A program made the translations under genes and the position numbers. A stretch of DNA of 64,000 bases, from assembly GCF_023896955.1 (NCBI RefSeq), contig NZ_JAMHIW010000010.1, forward strand, positions 157,221-221,220, written 5' to 3'. Positions 25,101-32,699 of this stretch are shown here, in pieces (within the stretch, counting starts at the first letter, position 1; every line of letters begins with the position of its first letter). The notes beneath the pieces are model-generated. The model had not been told where the DNA came from, ran no database searches, and worked only from the letters and a program-made list of their open reading frames with translations. Origin of the DNA: Micromonospora sp. RHAY321. Lineage in GTDB: Bacteria > Actinomycetota > Actinomycetes > Mycobacteriales > Micromonosporaceae.

Positions 25101-27723
25101 TGTCGTAGTCACCGCCGGCGGTCCACGCGTTGGTGCCGTCGTAGGTGTTCCAGGTGGCGGACCCCTCGGTGAAGCTCCGGTTCAGCTTGTAGACGTCGAC
25201 GTACTGGCTCTGGTCGAGGCCCGGCTGGAGGGAGATGTTCCACATCCGCAGCTGGGCAACGGTGACCTGGGCGTTGGTCGGGATGGCCCCGGCCAGGCTG
25301 GACCACTTCACCACGCCACGGGTGACGCCGTAGGTCAGCGAGTTGTTGCCCACGCCGACGTACGGGTCGCCGTCGTAGACGTTGACGTTGCTGGTGGACA
25401 GCTTCTTCGACAGCGTGGTGTCCGTGACGCCGGTCCGGAAGATCTTGGTGATCTGGCCGGCCTTGGGCAGCATGGCGGGCACCGTCGGGCCGGCCACGAG
25501 CTGCCCGTCGGCCGTCTTGGCCACGACCATGTAGTAGTAGAACTGCCGGTCCATCGGGTTGGTCTTGTCCGCCGGTGTCGGCGTGGCCGTGGTGTCCTGG
25601 AAGGACAGCGTGCTCGTCGAGACCGGCGCGATCAGCGTCGCCGCCGTCGGGGTGTAGGTCTGGTTCGGGCTGCGGTGCACCTGGTACTCGACGACATCGT
25701 CGGCGGTACCGGCCTGCCCGTCCGGGTCCTTGTACTTCGGCCAGTCCAGCACGGCGCCGGTCGACGTGATCGTGGTCGGTGGGTTCACCGTCACGCCGGG
25801 CCGGCCGTACGTGACGACGAGCTTCGGCAGGTTGTAGTCCCGCCGGTCGTTCATGTAGAAGTACTCGGAGGCCTCGAAGATGGCGCCGCCCTGCTTCGCC
25901 AGCGACTCGTTCTTGGCCTTCAGCATCACGCCGTAGTTGGGCTGCGTGCCGCTCGCCCACTGCTGCACGAGGCCGCGGACGGGGAACGACAGCCAGGTGC
26001 TGGAGTGCGACGCCTCCTTGAGCGCGCCGTTCTTGCTGAACCGCACGGCGTCGGCGATGACGGCCTTGTTGGCCTGGTCGCCGAGCACGACCTTGCCCGT
26101 GGTGCCCGCGTCGAACGGGTAGAAGCCCAGGGTGACCCATCCGCCCGTACCGGTCGGCGTCCGCTGGTCGACCGGCACCGTCTTACTGCCGCCCTTGTGG
26201 TACACGGTGTACGGCGCGACATCCGCGCGGTCGGAGGCTCCTACGTAGTGGGCCTCGACCTTGTACTCGCCCGCCTCGGTGATGTTCGGCGTGTACGTGT
26301 ACGTGTCCCCGGTGATCGCGTCACTGTTGACCCGGTAGTCGTCGTCCACCGCGTAGGCGGTGAGGTTGCTGGTGGAGGCGTTCCACGTGCCCTTGGCCGT
26401 GGCGTTGGTGTCGCCGTCGTCGACGGTGACGATGGTGCCGGGCAGCGACGTGTCGCCGGCCGCGTTCATGGTGGTCCAGGTGGCGGAGTTCTCGGTCCAG
26501 CTCGTCTTGACCCGCTGGACCTCCATCGGCACGTCGTTGGCGTAGATGCCGTCCAGGCTCTGGTCGTAGTAGACCATCACCTCGGCGTCGTCGATCGGCG
26601 TGTTCGCCGGGATCTGGCTCACGTCGAACTTCAGCAGGGAACGCCAGGTCGCGTCCGTGCCGGTGCCCACCTTCAGCTGGTAGGTGCTGTTGAAGTTGGC
26701 GGCGGGGGCGCCCGACGAGATCTGCACGTCCTGGCCGTCGATCGGCACTGGCTGGATCTTGATGGTCGGGTCGATCACCACCGGGTACGTCCGCGCCTTG
26801 TCGCGCAGCCACGAGGCGTCCGCCGAGACGGTCACCGTGGTCTGCCCGTACATCTGCTGGACCCGTTGGCTGACCGCCGTGCTGGTGGCCGGGGTCTTGG
26901 CGCTGTCGTACATGTACGCCGGCGGCATGACCAGCACCGGGTCACCGCCGTCGGGCCGGACGAACGCGATCGAGCCGTCCGCCCGCGGCTGCGCCACCAG
27001 GCCCTCGGTGTCGAGGGTGAAGGTGTACGAGACCGGGCCCTCCGGGGCCTGGCGCAGCACGATCTTCTCTTTCAGCGCGGCGGCGGTGACGTCGTAGACC
27101 AGGTCGGCGCCACCGGCCAGACCGGGATAGGTCACCGTGGAGCCGTCGACCTTCGGTGCGGCGGTCCGTTCGCCACCGGCGAGACCCAGCTGAACCGCGC
27201 GGCCGTCCCGCTCGAAGCGCACCAGGTTGTCGGTACGCCCCCCGAAGAGGCTGGTGAAGCTGTTGGTGGAGTTCTGCTGGACGTACCCGTTCCGGGTGGC
27301 CGGCCGCACCCGCGTGTCGATCGGCTGCCAGTGACCCTTGGCGTCCCGGTAGTTCATCGGCAGCGCCGAGAGCTCGGCCTGAAGCCGTCCGTCGGAGAGC
27401 TGGAAGACCCGCCCGTTGGCGGTCCGCCTTTCCGGGACCTCCCGGACCCGCTTCGGCGTGGGCAACTTCTTCGCCGCCGGTGGTTGCTCGCTCAGCGACA
27501 GCCCGGCGCTGACCACCTCCGGCTCGGCGCCGCGCGGACCGCCGTTCACCAACTGCCGGGCCGCGCCGCCCAGCCGGGAGAGCAGGCCCTCATCGTCCTT
27601 GGCCTCGGCCACCTGGTCGGTGCGCTGGGGAGTGCGGTCCGGGAGGACCTCCATCCCGCCCAGCGTGGCCACCATCGCCAGCGCAAGTCCCCCGATCAGG
27701 GGACCTCGTGATCGTCTTTTCAC
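19099..27723 (-). CDS. Secreted Rhs/YD-repeat polymorphic toxin with papain-like tip
   Basis: A 2,874-residue protein. Order of parts (approximate residues): signal peptide 1-30 (VKRRSRGPLIGGLALAM); DNRLRE/CBM96-like region from about 316, interrupted by a golvesin-like domain near 434-565; second DNRLRE-like region 755-945; YD/Rhs repeats from about 1120, holding a second golvesin-like domain near 2010-2145; Rhs core ending NPFTGNRYAFGGGNPISA near 2612-2630; hydrophobic pre-toxin segment 2661-2740; toxin tip about 2761-2874. The tip has Cys in SGCEDVAKDIQ (about 2778), His in WYTHDVVV (about 2832) and Asp in GRVYDGF (about 2845), a papain-like triad order as in protease or deamidase toxins. 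GTG at 27723 follows GGAGG. Export probably uses Sec; no type VI genes are present. Confidence 0.88.
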   Translation of the reverse strand: MKRRSRGPLIGGLALAMVATLGGMEVLPDRTPQRTDQVAEAKDDEGLLSRLGGAARQLVNGGPRGAEPEVVSAGLSLSEQPPAAKKLPTPKRVREVPERRTANGRVFQLSDGRLQAELSALPMNYRDAKGHWQPIDTRVRPATRNGYVQQNSTNSFTSLFGGRTDNLVRFERDGRAVQLGLAGGERTAAPKVDGSTVTYPGLAGGADLVYDVTAAALKEKIVLRQAPEGPVSYTFTLDTEGLVAQPRADGSIAFVRPDGGDPVLVMPPAYMYDSAKTPATSTAVSQRVQQMYGQTTVTVSADASWLRDKARTYPVVIDPTIKIQPVPIDGQDVQISSGAPAANFNSTYQLKVGTGTDATWRSLLKFDVSQIPANTPIDDAEVMVYYDQSLDGIYANDVPMEVQRVKTSWTENSATWTTMNAAGDTSLPGTIVTVDDGDTNATAKGTWNASTSNLTAYAVDDDYRVNSDAITGDTYTYTPNITEAGEYKVEAHYVGASDRADVAPYTVYHKGGSKTVPVDQRTPTGTGGWVTLGFYPFDAGTTGKVVLGDQANKAVIADAVRFSKNGALKEASHSSTWLSFPVRGLVQQWASGTQPNYGVMLKAKNESLAKQGGAIFEASEYFYMNDRRDYNLPKLVVTYGRPGVTVNPPTTITSTGAVLDWPKYKDPDGQAGTADDVVEYQVHRSPNQTYTPTAATLIAPVSTSTLSFQDTTATPTPADKTNPMDRQFYYYMVVAKTADGQLVAGPTVPAMLPKAGQITKIFRTGVTDTTLSKKLSTSNVNVYDGDPYVGVGNNSLTYGVTRGVVKWSSLAGAIPTNAQVTVAQLRMWNISLQPGLDQSQYVDVYKLNRSFTEGSATWNTYDGTNAWTAGGDYDTSWKAGFNGFTNDPEWETWDVTSPVKGWVATPSTNNGLLLRMRDEVNQNARMMMLASEAEDSMFEPTLEVTYLEQTPESTYYAAKTPTNVAPASTYTAPVSVSNPTQATWKTTDWELAYQWTRANGEPVNDANATVATPLPADIPAGGTVDLTAQVKTPASTTEGNQRTDYVLRWQLRNKLTQQWLSDLAPIAALPQNVAVVEPTSDQLGLEKFYSYAGKNTGAGGTLMNNLHSGNTVWSYDALSNPSRGLSTFVRMSYNSLDTSDTVAGYGWSLQASSLMRLGSPLDFHPNPNPTKITMTDGDGTSHWFTWDSATSTWKSPKGVHLYLEKVTTTDCRPNTQEPKAWRLTKPDRTQFWYDCEGFLTSTVDKNGNTMTFTYEERKSNNKPTKFLRYITDAAGRKTLTIDYYAKGQTYDYINDTTWARVSGATNLTNPKIIDHVRQVTDISGRKMTFTYTDKGLLGELVDGFGSTATMGAPKTFKFAYDMTQGNKNVKLVKVTDPRGNATELAYHYPQTGDDPKWHWRTKHYTDRNDKANLTQFAYVDPDATDNIRTTVTDAENHSTVYLQDGYGRPIETTNAKNQTTKLGWDDDHNVTRLEEANGAVSTWQYDAKTGYPTEVKDAEAVKNGTPGTVLTYQRQLNGYVADLTEKTSPEGRKWIFSYEADGDLASVTDPMGTSTTTAGDYTTYNTYDAWGQLDTATDANGNGTKYSRYDANGYPQTITDSLTRATTFVYDVRGQVTKVTDALGKNTTQAYDTFGRPLDSRTPKDQAAGVYITTPAPVYDTNDNVTQSTAPNGAVSTAFYDAADQLTWTKAPVDVAGDPERKTSFTYDKVGNLVTTKEPNGNLPTSGATDYLTTNAYDEIYQLTSVTNAEGDKITYQYDNVGNVEKMVDPRKNATTDTLDYTSTMAYDRAHRVTKTTDALGKFTSSTYDKDGLVTASTDQLGNTTLVTLDRRGKPTEVRVPYKNDAGTISYRTTKYEYDQVGNTTKVISPRGVATTDDPNDFAQVTVYDALNRVKETQSAYDKDDSRYTTPDKTTYEYDEVGRLATMSAPPSAGQSVRNDTTYNYYDNGWTKTSSDPWDIVTSYDYNELGAQTARTLTSAGGSSNRTMNWSYFPDGKLKARSDDGVPVGKQVVLADNSDFNNTSATGTWPAANTATNKYGSTYATHAAGTGTNVFTWQLNVPQSGAYQVYARFPTVAGAATDAKYTVTSSAGPAVKTVNQTAGAGTWVSLGSYSFAEGNAQKVTLSDQATGTVVADAVKLVRDNSADVDNEKHDYSYRYDTNGNLTTITDASPGTRVDTYTVTYTGLNQVEKVTESKSGSEVNSTSFSYNENSAPLTTDHDKQYSSYTYDERDLVSKVTNGKSATDASPKVTTYTYTDRGEKLKEVKGNGNAVDYTYFLDGRLKSQTEKKPNGTLVSDSSLDYDLNGNRSHDVTKKMNADNHGVYLTTTSDFTYDPQDRLASLTKTGDGAGTETYVHDANNNVTSQTVKGTSTTFNYERNRLLTAVTGGSTASYNYDPFGRLDTVTAAGTVIERNVYDGFDHIVENRKNTGSATSVTKYTFDPMDRTTTKTTDAGGAKAKTTTFNYLGLSGEVLDEEVAGKLTKSYQYSPWGQRLSQVTHNTDGTDEDVYYGYNPHTDVETLTDKTGDTKATYGYTAYGKNDDTQFTGIDKPDTADPTKEPYNAYRYNAKRWDQSSGNYDMGFRDYSPGLNRFLSRDSYNGALADMNLGSNPFTGNRYAFGGGNPISAIELDGHCWDWAQDACDALEAGAEWVDHNSDTLTDLAVDSAEILLGGAAVGGGLSLIGSGLAACAATVPALAGVVTAPITAAGCGAGAASALAGGALVVGGLAMGADGLSKWGDDFNRLESTGSSGGGASKGDLGSSWKPQDPGDPKCFSGCEDVAKDIQKKLGGGQIYRLSNAENPPGGSGNQYGLGGYMQKENGRYHQQGWYTHDVVVRDGRVYDGFTDRAGVSMEEFESRWEYGGDILKWTPVS

Positions 27724-27941
27724 CCGTAACCCTCCGACCGTTCGTATGCACAACGGGTGAAGGCTAGAAACGAGGAATACTCAGCCGGCTATCTCCCAGA
27801 TACCTTCCAGGTTTGATCGCGATCAGTGCGCCGAGCAGCGGAAATGCCCTAGCCGGCCGGCCGGCATACCGCGCGCATACTCCTCAGGAGCACGTCCGTC
27901 GGTGACGACGATGAGGCCGGGACGGCGGAGAGCACGGCCGG
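27724..27941 (-). promoter_or_regulatory. Rhs upstream region with two perfect palindromes
   Basis: This 218-bp gap lies between the SARP gene stop and the Rhs start, both on the minus strand. It contains TATCTCCCAGATA (27790-27802) and TGATCGCGATCA (27814-27825), both perfect dyads, about 65-105 bp before the Rhs GTG. They are candidate operators. No clear -35/-10 pair was assigned. Confidence 0.4.
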
Positions 27942-29783
27942 TCAGGCAGCGACCGGAGGGTGGGCCCGTCGGCCGGTCAGTGGGCGCGTCGGCGTGGACG
28001 TCAGGACGGCCAGTTCGGCGGCGTAGTCGCGGACCAGGGCGGGCAGCGTGTAGCGACCGGCGGCGCCCCGATGGACGAGGTGCGCGTCGACCAGTCCCTC
28101 CAGGGCGCGGCGTAACCGCTGGGTGGAGACCCCGAGCTGCGTCGCGGCCCGGTCCAGCAGGGCCGGATGGTCCGGTTGAATGGCGAGCAGTTCCAGGAGT
28201 CGCCCGGCCACCTCGTCGTCGGAACGAACCGCGGCGACACCGACGGCGAGGCTCGCCCGCACCGAGAGGTCCTCATAGGCCAGCAGGTCCAACCGGTCCG
28301 GCCCGTGGCGCAGATCGCTGACCAGGCCGGCCACCGGCATCGCCGGGCACCCGGCCAGACGGCTCCCCGCGATCCGCAGCGCCAGCACCGAACCGGCGCA
28401 GAGTCGCGCCAGTTCCGCCGCGGCCGCCGGATCGGCGACCAGCCGCTCCGGACCCGCGAAGGCGGCCAGCAAATCATGCGCCGGGACTCCGTCCAGCGGG
28501 CGCAGCGTTACCCGGCGTACGCCGTCCAGGCTGCCGAGGTGCCGCTGACCGACGACGATGAGGGCCGGCCCGGGACCGGCGGGGAGCAGCGGTCGCACCT
28601 GGGCGGCTCGGGTGACCCCGTCGACGACGAGCAGCAGCCGCCGCCTCGCCACGAGGGAGCGGAACCAGCCGGCCCGCTCGTCGGTGTTGGCGGGGACGTC
28701 CGCTGGGGCGACACCGAGTGCGCGCAGCACCCGGGCCAGCACCTCGCCCGGCGTCACCGCGTTTTCGTAGCCGAGGTCGACGAAGACCTGCCCGTCCGGA
28801 AAGTCACCGGCCACGATGTGCGCGGCGCGTACCACCAGGGCGCTCTTGCCACTGCCCGCCGCGCCGGCGACGACCACGGCGGCCGGCGTCGCACCGGCGA
28901 GGGCGGCCACCACCTCGGCGGCTTCCCCGGTACGGCCCACGAACGTCGCCGGGGTGGCGGGCAGTTCCCGGGGCACTGTCCAGCCGGGAGCGGGTCGTGT
29001 CTGCGCGGGCGGCGTGGTGACGATCGGCGCTGCCGCCGGGATGTACGCGAGCTCCGGCGCCCGGCCGAGCATCGCACGGTGCAGGCCGACCAGTTCCTTG
29101 CCCGGTTCGATGCCAAGCTGCTCGTGCAGGGTCGCACGGGCGTCCCGGAAGACGGTGAGCGCGGCCGGCACGTCCCCGCAGCGGTAGAGCGCCAACATCA
29201 ACTGCCCCCAGGCCCGCTCCCGCAACGGGTGGGCGGCGAGGTGTCCCCGCAGTTCGGGCAGCAGGTGGCCGTGCTGCCCGGCGGCCAGCCGCGCTTCGGC
29301 CAGTTCCTCGAACACCTGGAGCCGCTGCTCGTCGAGGGTGGTCCAGCGGTTGTCCAGCGCGGTGCCCCGTGGCAGGCCGTCGCCGGACAGACCGCGCCAC
29401 TGAGCCAACGCGGCACTGAGGGTGGCGATGGCACCGGCGGGCTCGGCCGCGGCCAGAGCACGCCCCTCCCCCGCCAGCCGCTGGAACTCGGCGACATCCA
29501 GCTCGCCCGGCGCCAGCCGCAGCTCGTACGCGTTGGGGCGCGCGACCAGGCGGTCCCCCAGCACGCGGCGCAGCGCTGCGGCGTGGGTCCGCAGATTCGC
29601 CACGGCGGACGTCGGCGGGGTCTCCGGCCAGACCATCTCCGCCAACCGGGGCAGCGAGACGACATGGTTCGCCTCCATGGCCAGGCCGGCGAGAACAGCG
29701 CGCCGCTTCGCCGCGCCGGGTGTGACGGTCCGACCGTCGACGCACAGCTCCACACTGCCCAGAAGCCGAATCTGCAGTTTCAT
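27942..29783 (-). CDS. SARP/AfsR-type regulator with BTAD and NTPase domains
   Basis: A 613-residue regulator. Residues 1-95 are an OmpR-like DNA-binding domain (IRLLGSVELCVDGRTV ... LRTHAAALRRVLG). About 96-240 is the bacterial transcriptional activation domain, with LRERAWGQLMLALYRCG. About 280-510 is a P-loop ATPase with Walker A GAAGSGKSA and Walker B-like RRRLLLVVDG. A winged-helix-like end follows (LGVSTQRLRRALEGLVDAHLV). No TPR domain is seen. ATG at 29783 follows GGGGGAG. SARP proteins usually activate antibiotic clusters, but no biosynthetic genes are in the window; the nearest downstream gene on its strand is the Rhs toxin gene. Confidence 0.88.
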   Translation of the reverse strand: MKLQIRLLGSVELCVDGRTVTPGAAKRRAVLAGLAMEANHVVSLPRLAEMVWPETPPTSAVANLRTHAAALRRVLGDRLVARPNAYELRLAPGELDVAEFQRLAGEGRALAAAEPAGAIATLSAALAQWRGLSGDGLPRGTALDNRWTTLDEQRLQVFEELAEARLAAGQHGHLLPELRGHLAAHPLRERAWGQLMLALYRCGDVPAALTVFRDARATLHEQLGIEPGKELVGLHRAMLGRAPELAYIPAAAPIVTTPPAQTRPAPGWTVPRELPATPATFVGRTGEAAEVVAALAGATPAAVVVAGAAGSGKSALVVRAAHIVAGDFPDGQVFVDLGYENAVTPGEVLARVLRALGVAPADVPANTDERAGWFRSLVARRRLLLVVDGVTRAAQVRPLLPAGPGPALIVVGQRHLGSLDGVRRVTLRPLDGVPAHDLLAAFAGPERLVADPAAAAELARLCAGSVLALRIAGSRLAGCPAMPVAGLVSDLRHGPDRLDLLAYEDLSVRASLAVGVAAVRSDDEVAGRLLELLAIQPDHPALLDRAATQLGVSTQRLRRALEGLVDAHLVHRGAAGRYTLPALVRDYAAELAVLTSTPTRPLTGRRAHPPVAA

Positions 29784-29830
29784 CTCGCCGCTCCCCCGTT
29801 GAACTCGAGCGGGCCTCACGCTAGGTGGAC

Positions 29831-29844
29831 GTTACGCACGTAAC
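29831..29844 (-). promoter_or_regulatory. Perfect 14-bp dyad upstream of the SARP gene
   Basis: GTTACGCACGTAAC is a perfect inverted repeat 48-61 bp before the SARP ATG. TAGCGT-like -10 sequence lies between it and the gene, so it could be a -35-region operator, for instance for autoregulation. Seen in sequence; role inferred. Confidence 0.4.
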
Positions 29845-29948
29845 AAGCCATACGGGCAGTGCATGAGCGTGACGAATATCAATGCCTTGAGTCGGGGTGT
29901 CCCCGTAACGAAGAGACGACCGGAAGCGCTCCCGGCACGGCCGGTCGG

Positions 29949-32618
29949 TCAACGACGCAGGGTGAGGATCAGGTCGGCGACCAGGGCCGTCCAGCCGGTC
30001 TGGTGCCAGGCACCCAGCCCGGCCCCGTTGTCGCCGTGGAAGTACTCGGGGAAGGCGATCAGGTCCCGCCAGTCGGGGTGGGTCTGAAAGATCCGGCACG
30101 CGCCGTAGATGGGTCGTCGACCCCAGTCGTCCTGTGTGAAGAGCGAGATCAGCCGCGCGGAGAGGTCGTCGGCGATCTCGTCCAGCGTTCGCTTCACCCC
30201 GGAGCGGGTCGGGTACTCCACCTGGAGGTCGTCGCCGAAGAACGAGGCGTAGTCGCGCAGCGCGCTGATGAGCAGGAAGTTCGTCGGCATCCAGATCGGA
30301 CCGCGCCAGTTCGAGTTGCCGCCGAACAGCCCGCTGGTCGACTCCGCCGGCTCGTAGCCGACGGAGAAGTCCTGCCCGCCGAGCGTGACCGAGAACGGCT
30401 TGTCCAGGTGCGCGCGGGACAACGTCCGCAGGCCGAAATCGGAGAGGAACTCGTCGGGATCGAGCATCCGAGCGAGGAGCCGGACCACCTGCTCCGGGCC
30501 GACCATGGACAGCAACCTCTGCTGGCGACCGTCCGGGCCCAGCCGGCGGGTGCCGATCACCTCGGCGTACTCGGGGCGGTTGGTGAGGAACCAGCGCAGC
30601 CGGGCACCCAGCTCCGGCAGCCGGTGCAGGGTCTTCGCGCTCAGCCGGGTGGTGGCGGCCAGCGGCAGCAGCCCGACCACCGAGCGGACCTTCAACGGCA
30701 CCTTCGTGCCGTCGGCGAGCCGCAGCACGTCGTAGAAGAAGGCATCCTCGTCGTCCCACAGCCCCTGCTCGTACGCGGCGGCGGCGATGTACGCGAAGTG
30801 CTCGAAGAACTTGGTGGCGGTGTCCACCCAGGTCCGGTCGTGCTCGGCCAGCACGATCGCCATGTCCAGCAGGTTGAGCGCGTACATGGCCATCCAGCCG
30901 GTGCCGTCGGACTGCTCCAGCACCCCGGCCACCGGCAGCGCCGCCGACCGGTCGAACGGCCCCACGTTGTCCAGCCCGAGGAAGCCACCCTCGAAGACGT
31001 TGTTGCCGCCGGTGTCCTTGCGGTTGACCCACCAGGTGAAGTTGATCAGCAGCTTGTGCATCACCCGGGCCAGGAACTCGTAGTCCCGGCCGCCGTCGAT
31101 CTCGAACACCTTGAGCGCCGCCCAGGCGTGCACCGGCGGGTTCACGTCACCGAACGCCCACTCGTACGCCGGGATCTGCCCGTTGGGGTGCAGGTACCAC
31201 TCGCGCAGCAGGAGCAGCAACTGCTCCTTGGCGAAGCTGGGATCGACGCGGGCGATGCTCACACAGTGGAAGGCCAGGTCCCAGGCCGCGTACCAGGGGT
31301 ACTCCCACGGGTCGGGCATCGAGATGACGTCGAAGCTGGTCATGTGCCACCAGGCGCTGTTGCGCCCGTGCCGCCGCCCCGCCGGCGGCGGCGACGAGCC
31401 CGGGTCACCTTCCAGCCAGCGTTTGACGTCGAAGTGGTAGAACTGCTTGCCCCACATCAGCCCGGCGATGGCCTGCCGGGCCACCAGCGCCTCGTCCGGG
31501 GTCGCGGCCTCCGGGATCACGCCGGCGAAGAAGCGGTTCGCCTCGGCCCGCCGCGCCCACACCACCGCCTCGAAACCGTCGCCCAGGTCCGCGCGGGGCG
31601 GCGGGGCGGCGGCCGGCGGCGACGCGGTGCGCGTCAGGCGCAGCCGGATCTGGCGCTGACCGCCGGCCGGCACGTCGAGGACGTAGTGCAGCGCGCCCTT
31701 GGTGCCCTCCTCCGCCGGGTTGACCGTGGCAGCGCCGTTGACCACGTGGTCGTTGATGCCGTCCTTCGGGTAGGGGGACCGGCCGGGCAGGCCCCACAGC
31801 CGTTCGGCGTTGGTGTCGTTGTCGCAGAGCAGCGGCACCGGATCACCGTCACCCTCCAGCAGCAGTTGACCGAGTACCCAGTGCTCGCCGACCAGCCGGG
31901 CGCCCTCGCCGGTCAGCCGGGGGATCCGGTCACCGCCGGGCAGCCCCCAGGCCCAGGTGTTGCGGAACCACAGGCTGGGCAGCACGTGCAGGGTGGCCGC
32001 CCGGTCGCCCCGGTTGGCGACGGTCACCACCATGCACAGGTCCGTCGGGGACGCCTTGGCGTAGTCGACGGTCACCGCCCAGTACCGGTCGTCGTCGAAG
32101 ATGCCGGTGTCCACCAGCTCGTACTCGGTGTCGTCCCGGCCGCGCAACGCGTTCACCGCGACCAGTTCGTCGTACGGGAAGGCGGCCTGCGGGTAGTGGT
32201 AGCGCCAGCGCATCCAGGAGTGGGTGGGCGTGGAGTCCTCGTACCACCAGTACTCCTTGACGTCCTCGCCGTGGTTGCCGCCGTCGCCGCCGAGGCCGAA
32301 CATCCGCTCCTTGAGGATCGGGTCCTTGCCGTTCCACAGCGCGAGGGCGAACGCGAACGTCTGCCGGTCGTCGCAGACGCCGGCCATCCCGTCTTCGTTC
32401 CACCGGTAGGCTCTGGACCGCGCGTGGTCATGCGGGAAGTAGTCCCAGGCCGTACCGTGCTCGCTGTAGTCCTCCCGTACCGTCCCCCACGCCCGTTCGG
32501 ACAGATAGGGACCCCATGCGCGCCAGTCCTGCTCCCCCGAGTCGGCCTGAGCGAGTCGGAGTCGCTCGGCGTCTGGTGGCGAGGCGTCGGAGGACGATCG
32601 GTCAGTGATCACGTGCAT
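29949..32618 (-). CDS. GH63/MGH1-like glucosidase
   Basis: About 889 residues, cytosolic by lack of a signal peptide. The start region ERLRLAQADSGEQDWRAWGPYLSERAWGTVRED (read as a region) and HDHARSRAYRWNEDGMAG are hallmarks of the actinobacterial 'glucosidase' group with an (alpha/alpha)6 barrel, GH63-related. Later motifs include WYAAWDLAFHCV, NWRGPIWMPTNFLL and a C-terminal RRPIYGACRIFQTHPDW. Alpha-glucan or glucosyl-glycerate hydrolysis is likely for relatives; the exact substrate is unknown. The start may be ATG 32618 (used) or ATG 32657; neither has a strong RBS. Divergent from the debranching-enzyme gene, sharing a promoter region. Confidence 0.8.
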   Translation of the reverse strand: MHVITDRSSSDASPPDAERLRLAQADSGEQDWRAWGPYLSERAWGTVREDYSEHGTAWDYFPHDHARSRAYRWNEDGMAGVCDDRQTFAFALALWNGKDPILKERMFGLGGDGGNHGEDVKEYWWYEDSTPTHSWMRWRYHYPQAAFPYDELVAVNALRGRDDTEYELVDTGIFDDDRYWAVTVDYAKASPTDLCMVVTVANRGDRAATLHVLPSLWFRNTWAWGLPGGDRIPRLTGEGARLVGEHWVLGQLLLEGDGDPVPLLCDNDTNAERLWGLPGRSPYPKDGINDHVVNGAATVNPAEEGTKGALHYVLDVPAGGQRQIRLRLTRTASPPAAAPPPRADLGDGFEAVVWARRAEANRFFAGVIPEAATPDEALVARQAIAGLMWGKQFYHFDVKRWLEGDPGSSPPPAGRRHGRNSAWWHMTSFDVISMPDPWEYPWYAAWDLAFHCVSIARVDPSFAKEQLLLLLREWYLHPNGQIPAYEWAFGDVNPPVHAWAALKVFEIDGGRDYEFLARVMHKLLINFTWWVNRKDTGGNNVFEGGFLGLDNVGPFDRSAALPVAGVLEQSDGTGWMAMYALNLLDMAIVLAEHDRTWVDTATKFFEHFAYIAAAAYEQGLWDDEDAFFYDVLRLADGTKVPLKVRSVVGLLPLAATTRLSAKTLHRLPELGARLRWFLTNRPEYAEVIGTRRLGPDGRQQRLLSMVGPEQVVRLLARMLDPDEFLSDFGLRTLSRAHLDKPFSVTLGGQDFSVGYEPAESTSGLFGGNSNWRGPIWMPTNFLLISALRDYASFFGDDLQVEYPTRSGVKRTLDEIADDLSARLISLFTQDDWGRRPIYGACRIFQTHPDWRDLIAFPEYFHGDNGAGLGAWHQTGWTALVADLILTLRR

Positions 32619-32699
32619 ATCTTTGACGTCGCCGCGGTACTTGACCACAGCGGCCATTCTCGTCGTGGCGTGTTACACCCCGCCGCCGGTGGAGGAAAG

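Noticed and set aside
19822..27711. Very long plus-strand open frames (19822-20796, 21064-24486, 25675-27711) opposite the Rhs gene
   Set aside because: They are antisense to a clear coding sequence, rich in V/R/G/H as expected of shadow frames in GC-rich DNA, and have no domain or RBS.
27942..29783. SARP regulator as the marker of an antibiotic gene cluster
   Set aside because: No PKS, NRPS, terpene or RiPP enzymes are in the flanking 28 kb on either side.
29859..32699. Plus-strand frame running into the debranching enzyme, suggesting a giant fusion
   Set aside because: The part before 32700 is antisense to the GH63-like gene. The enzyme starts at TTG 32700 with a strong RBS.
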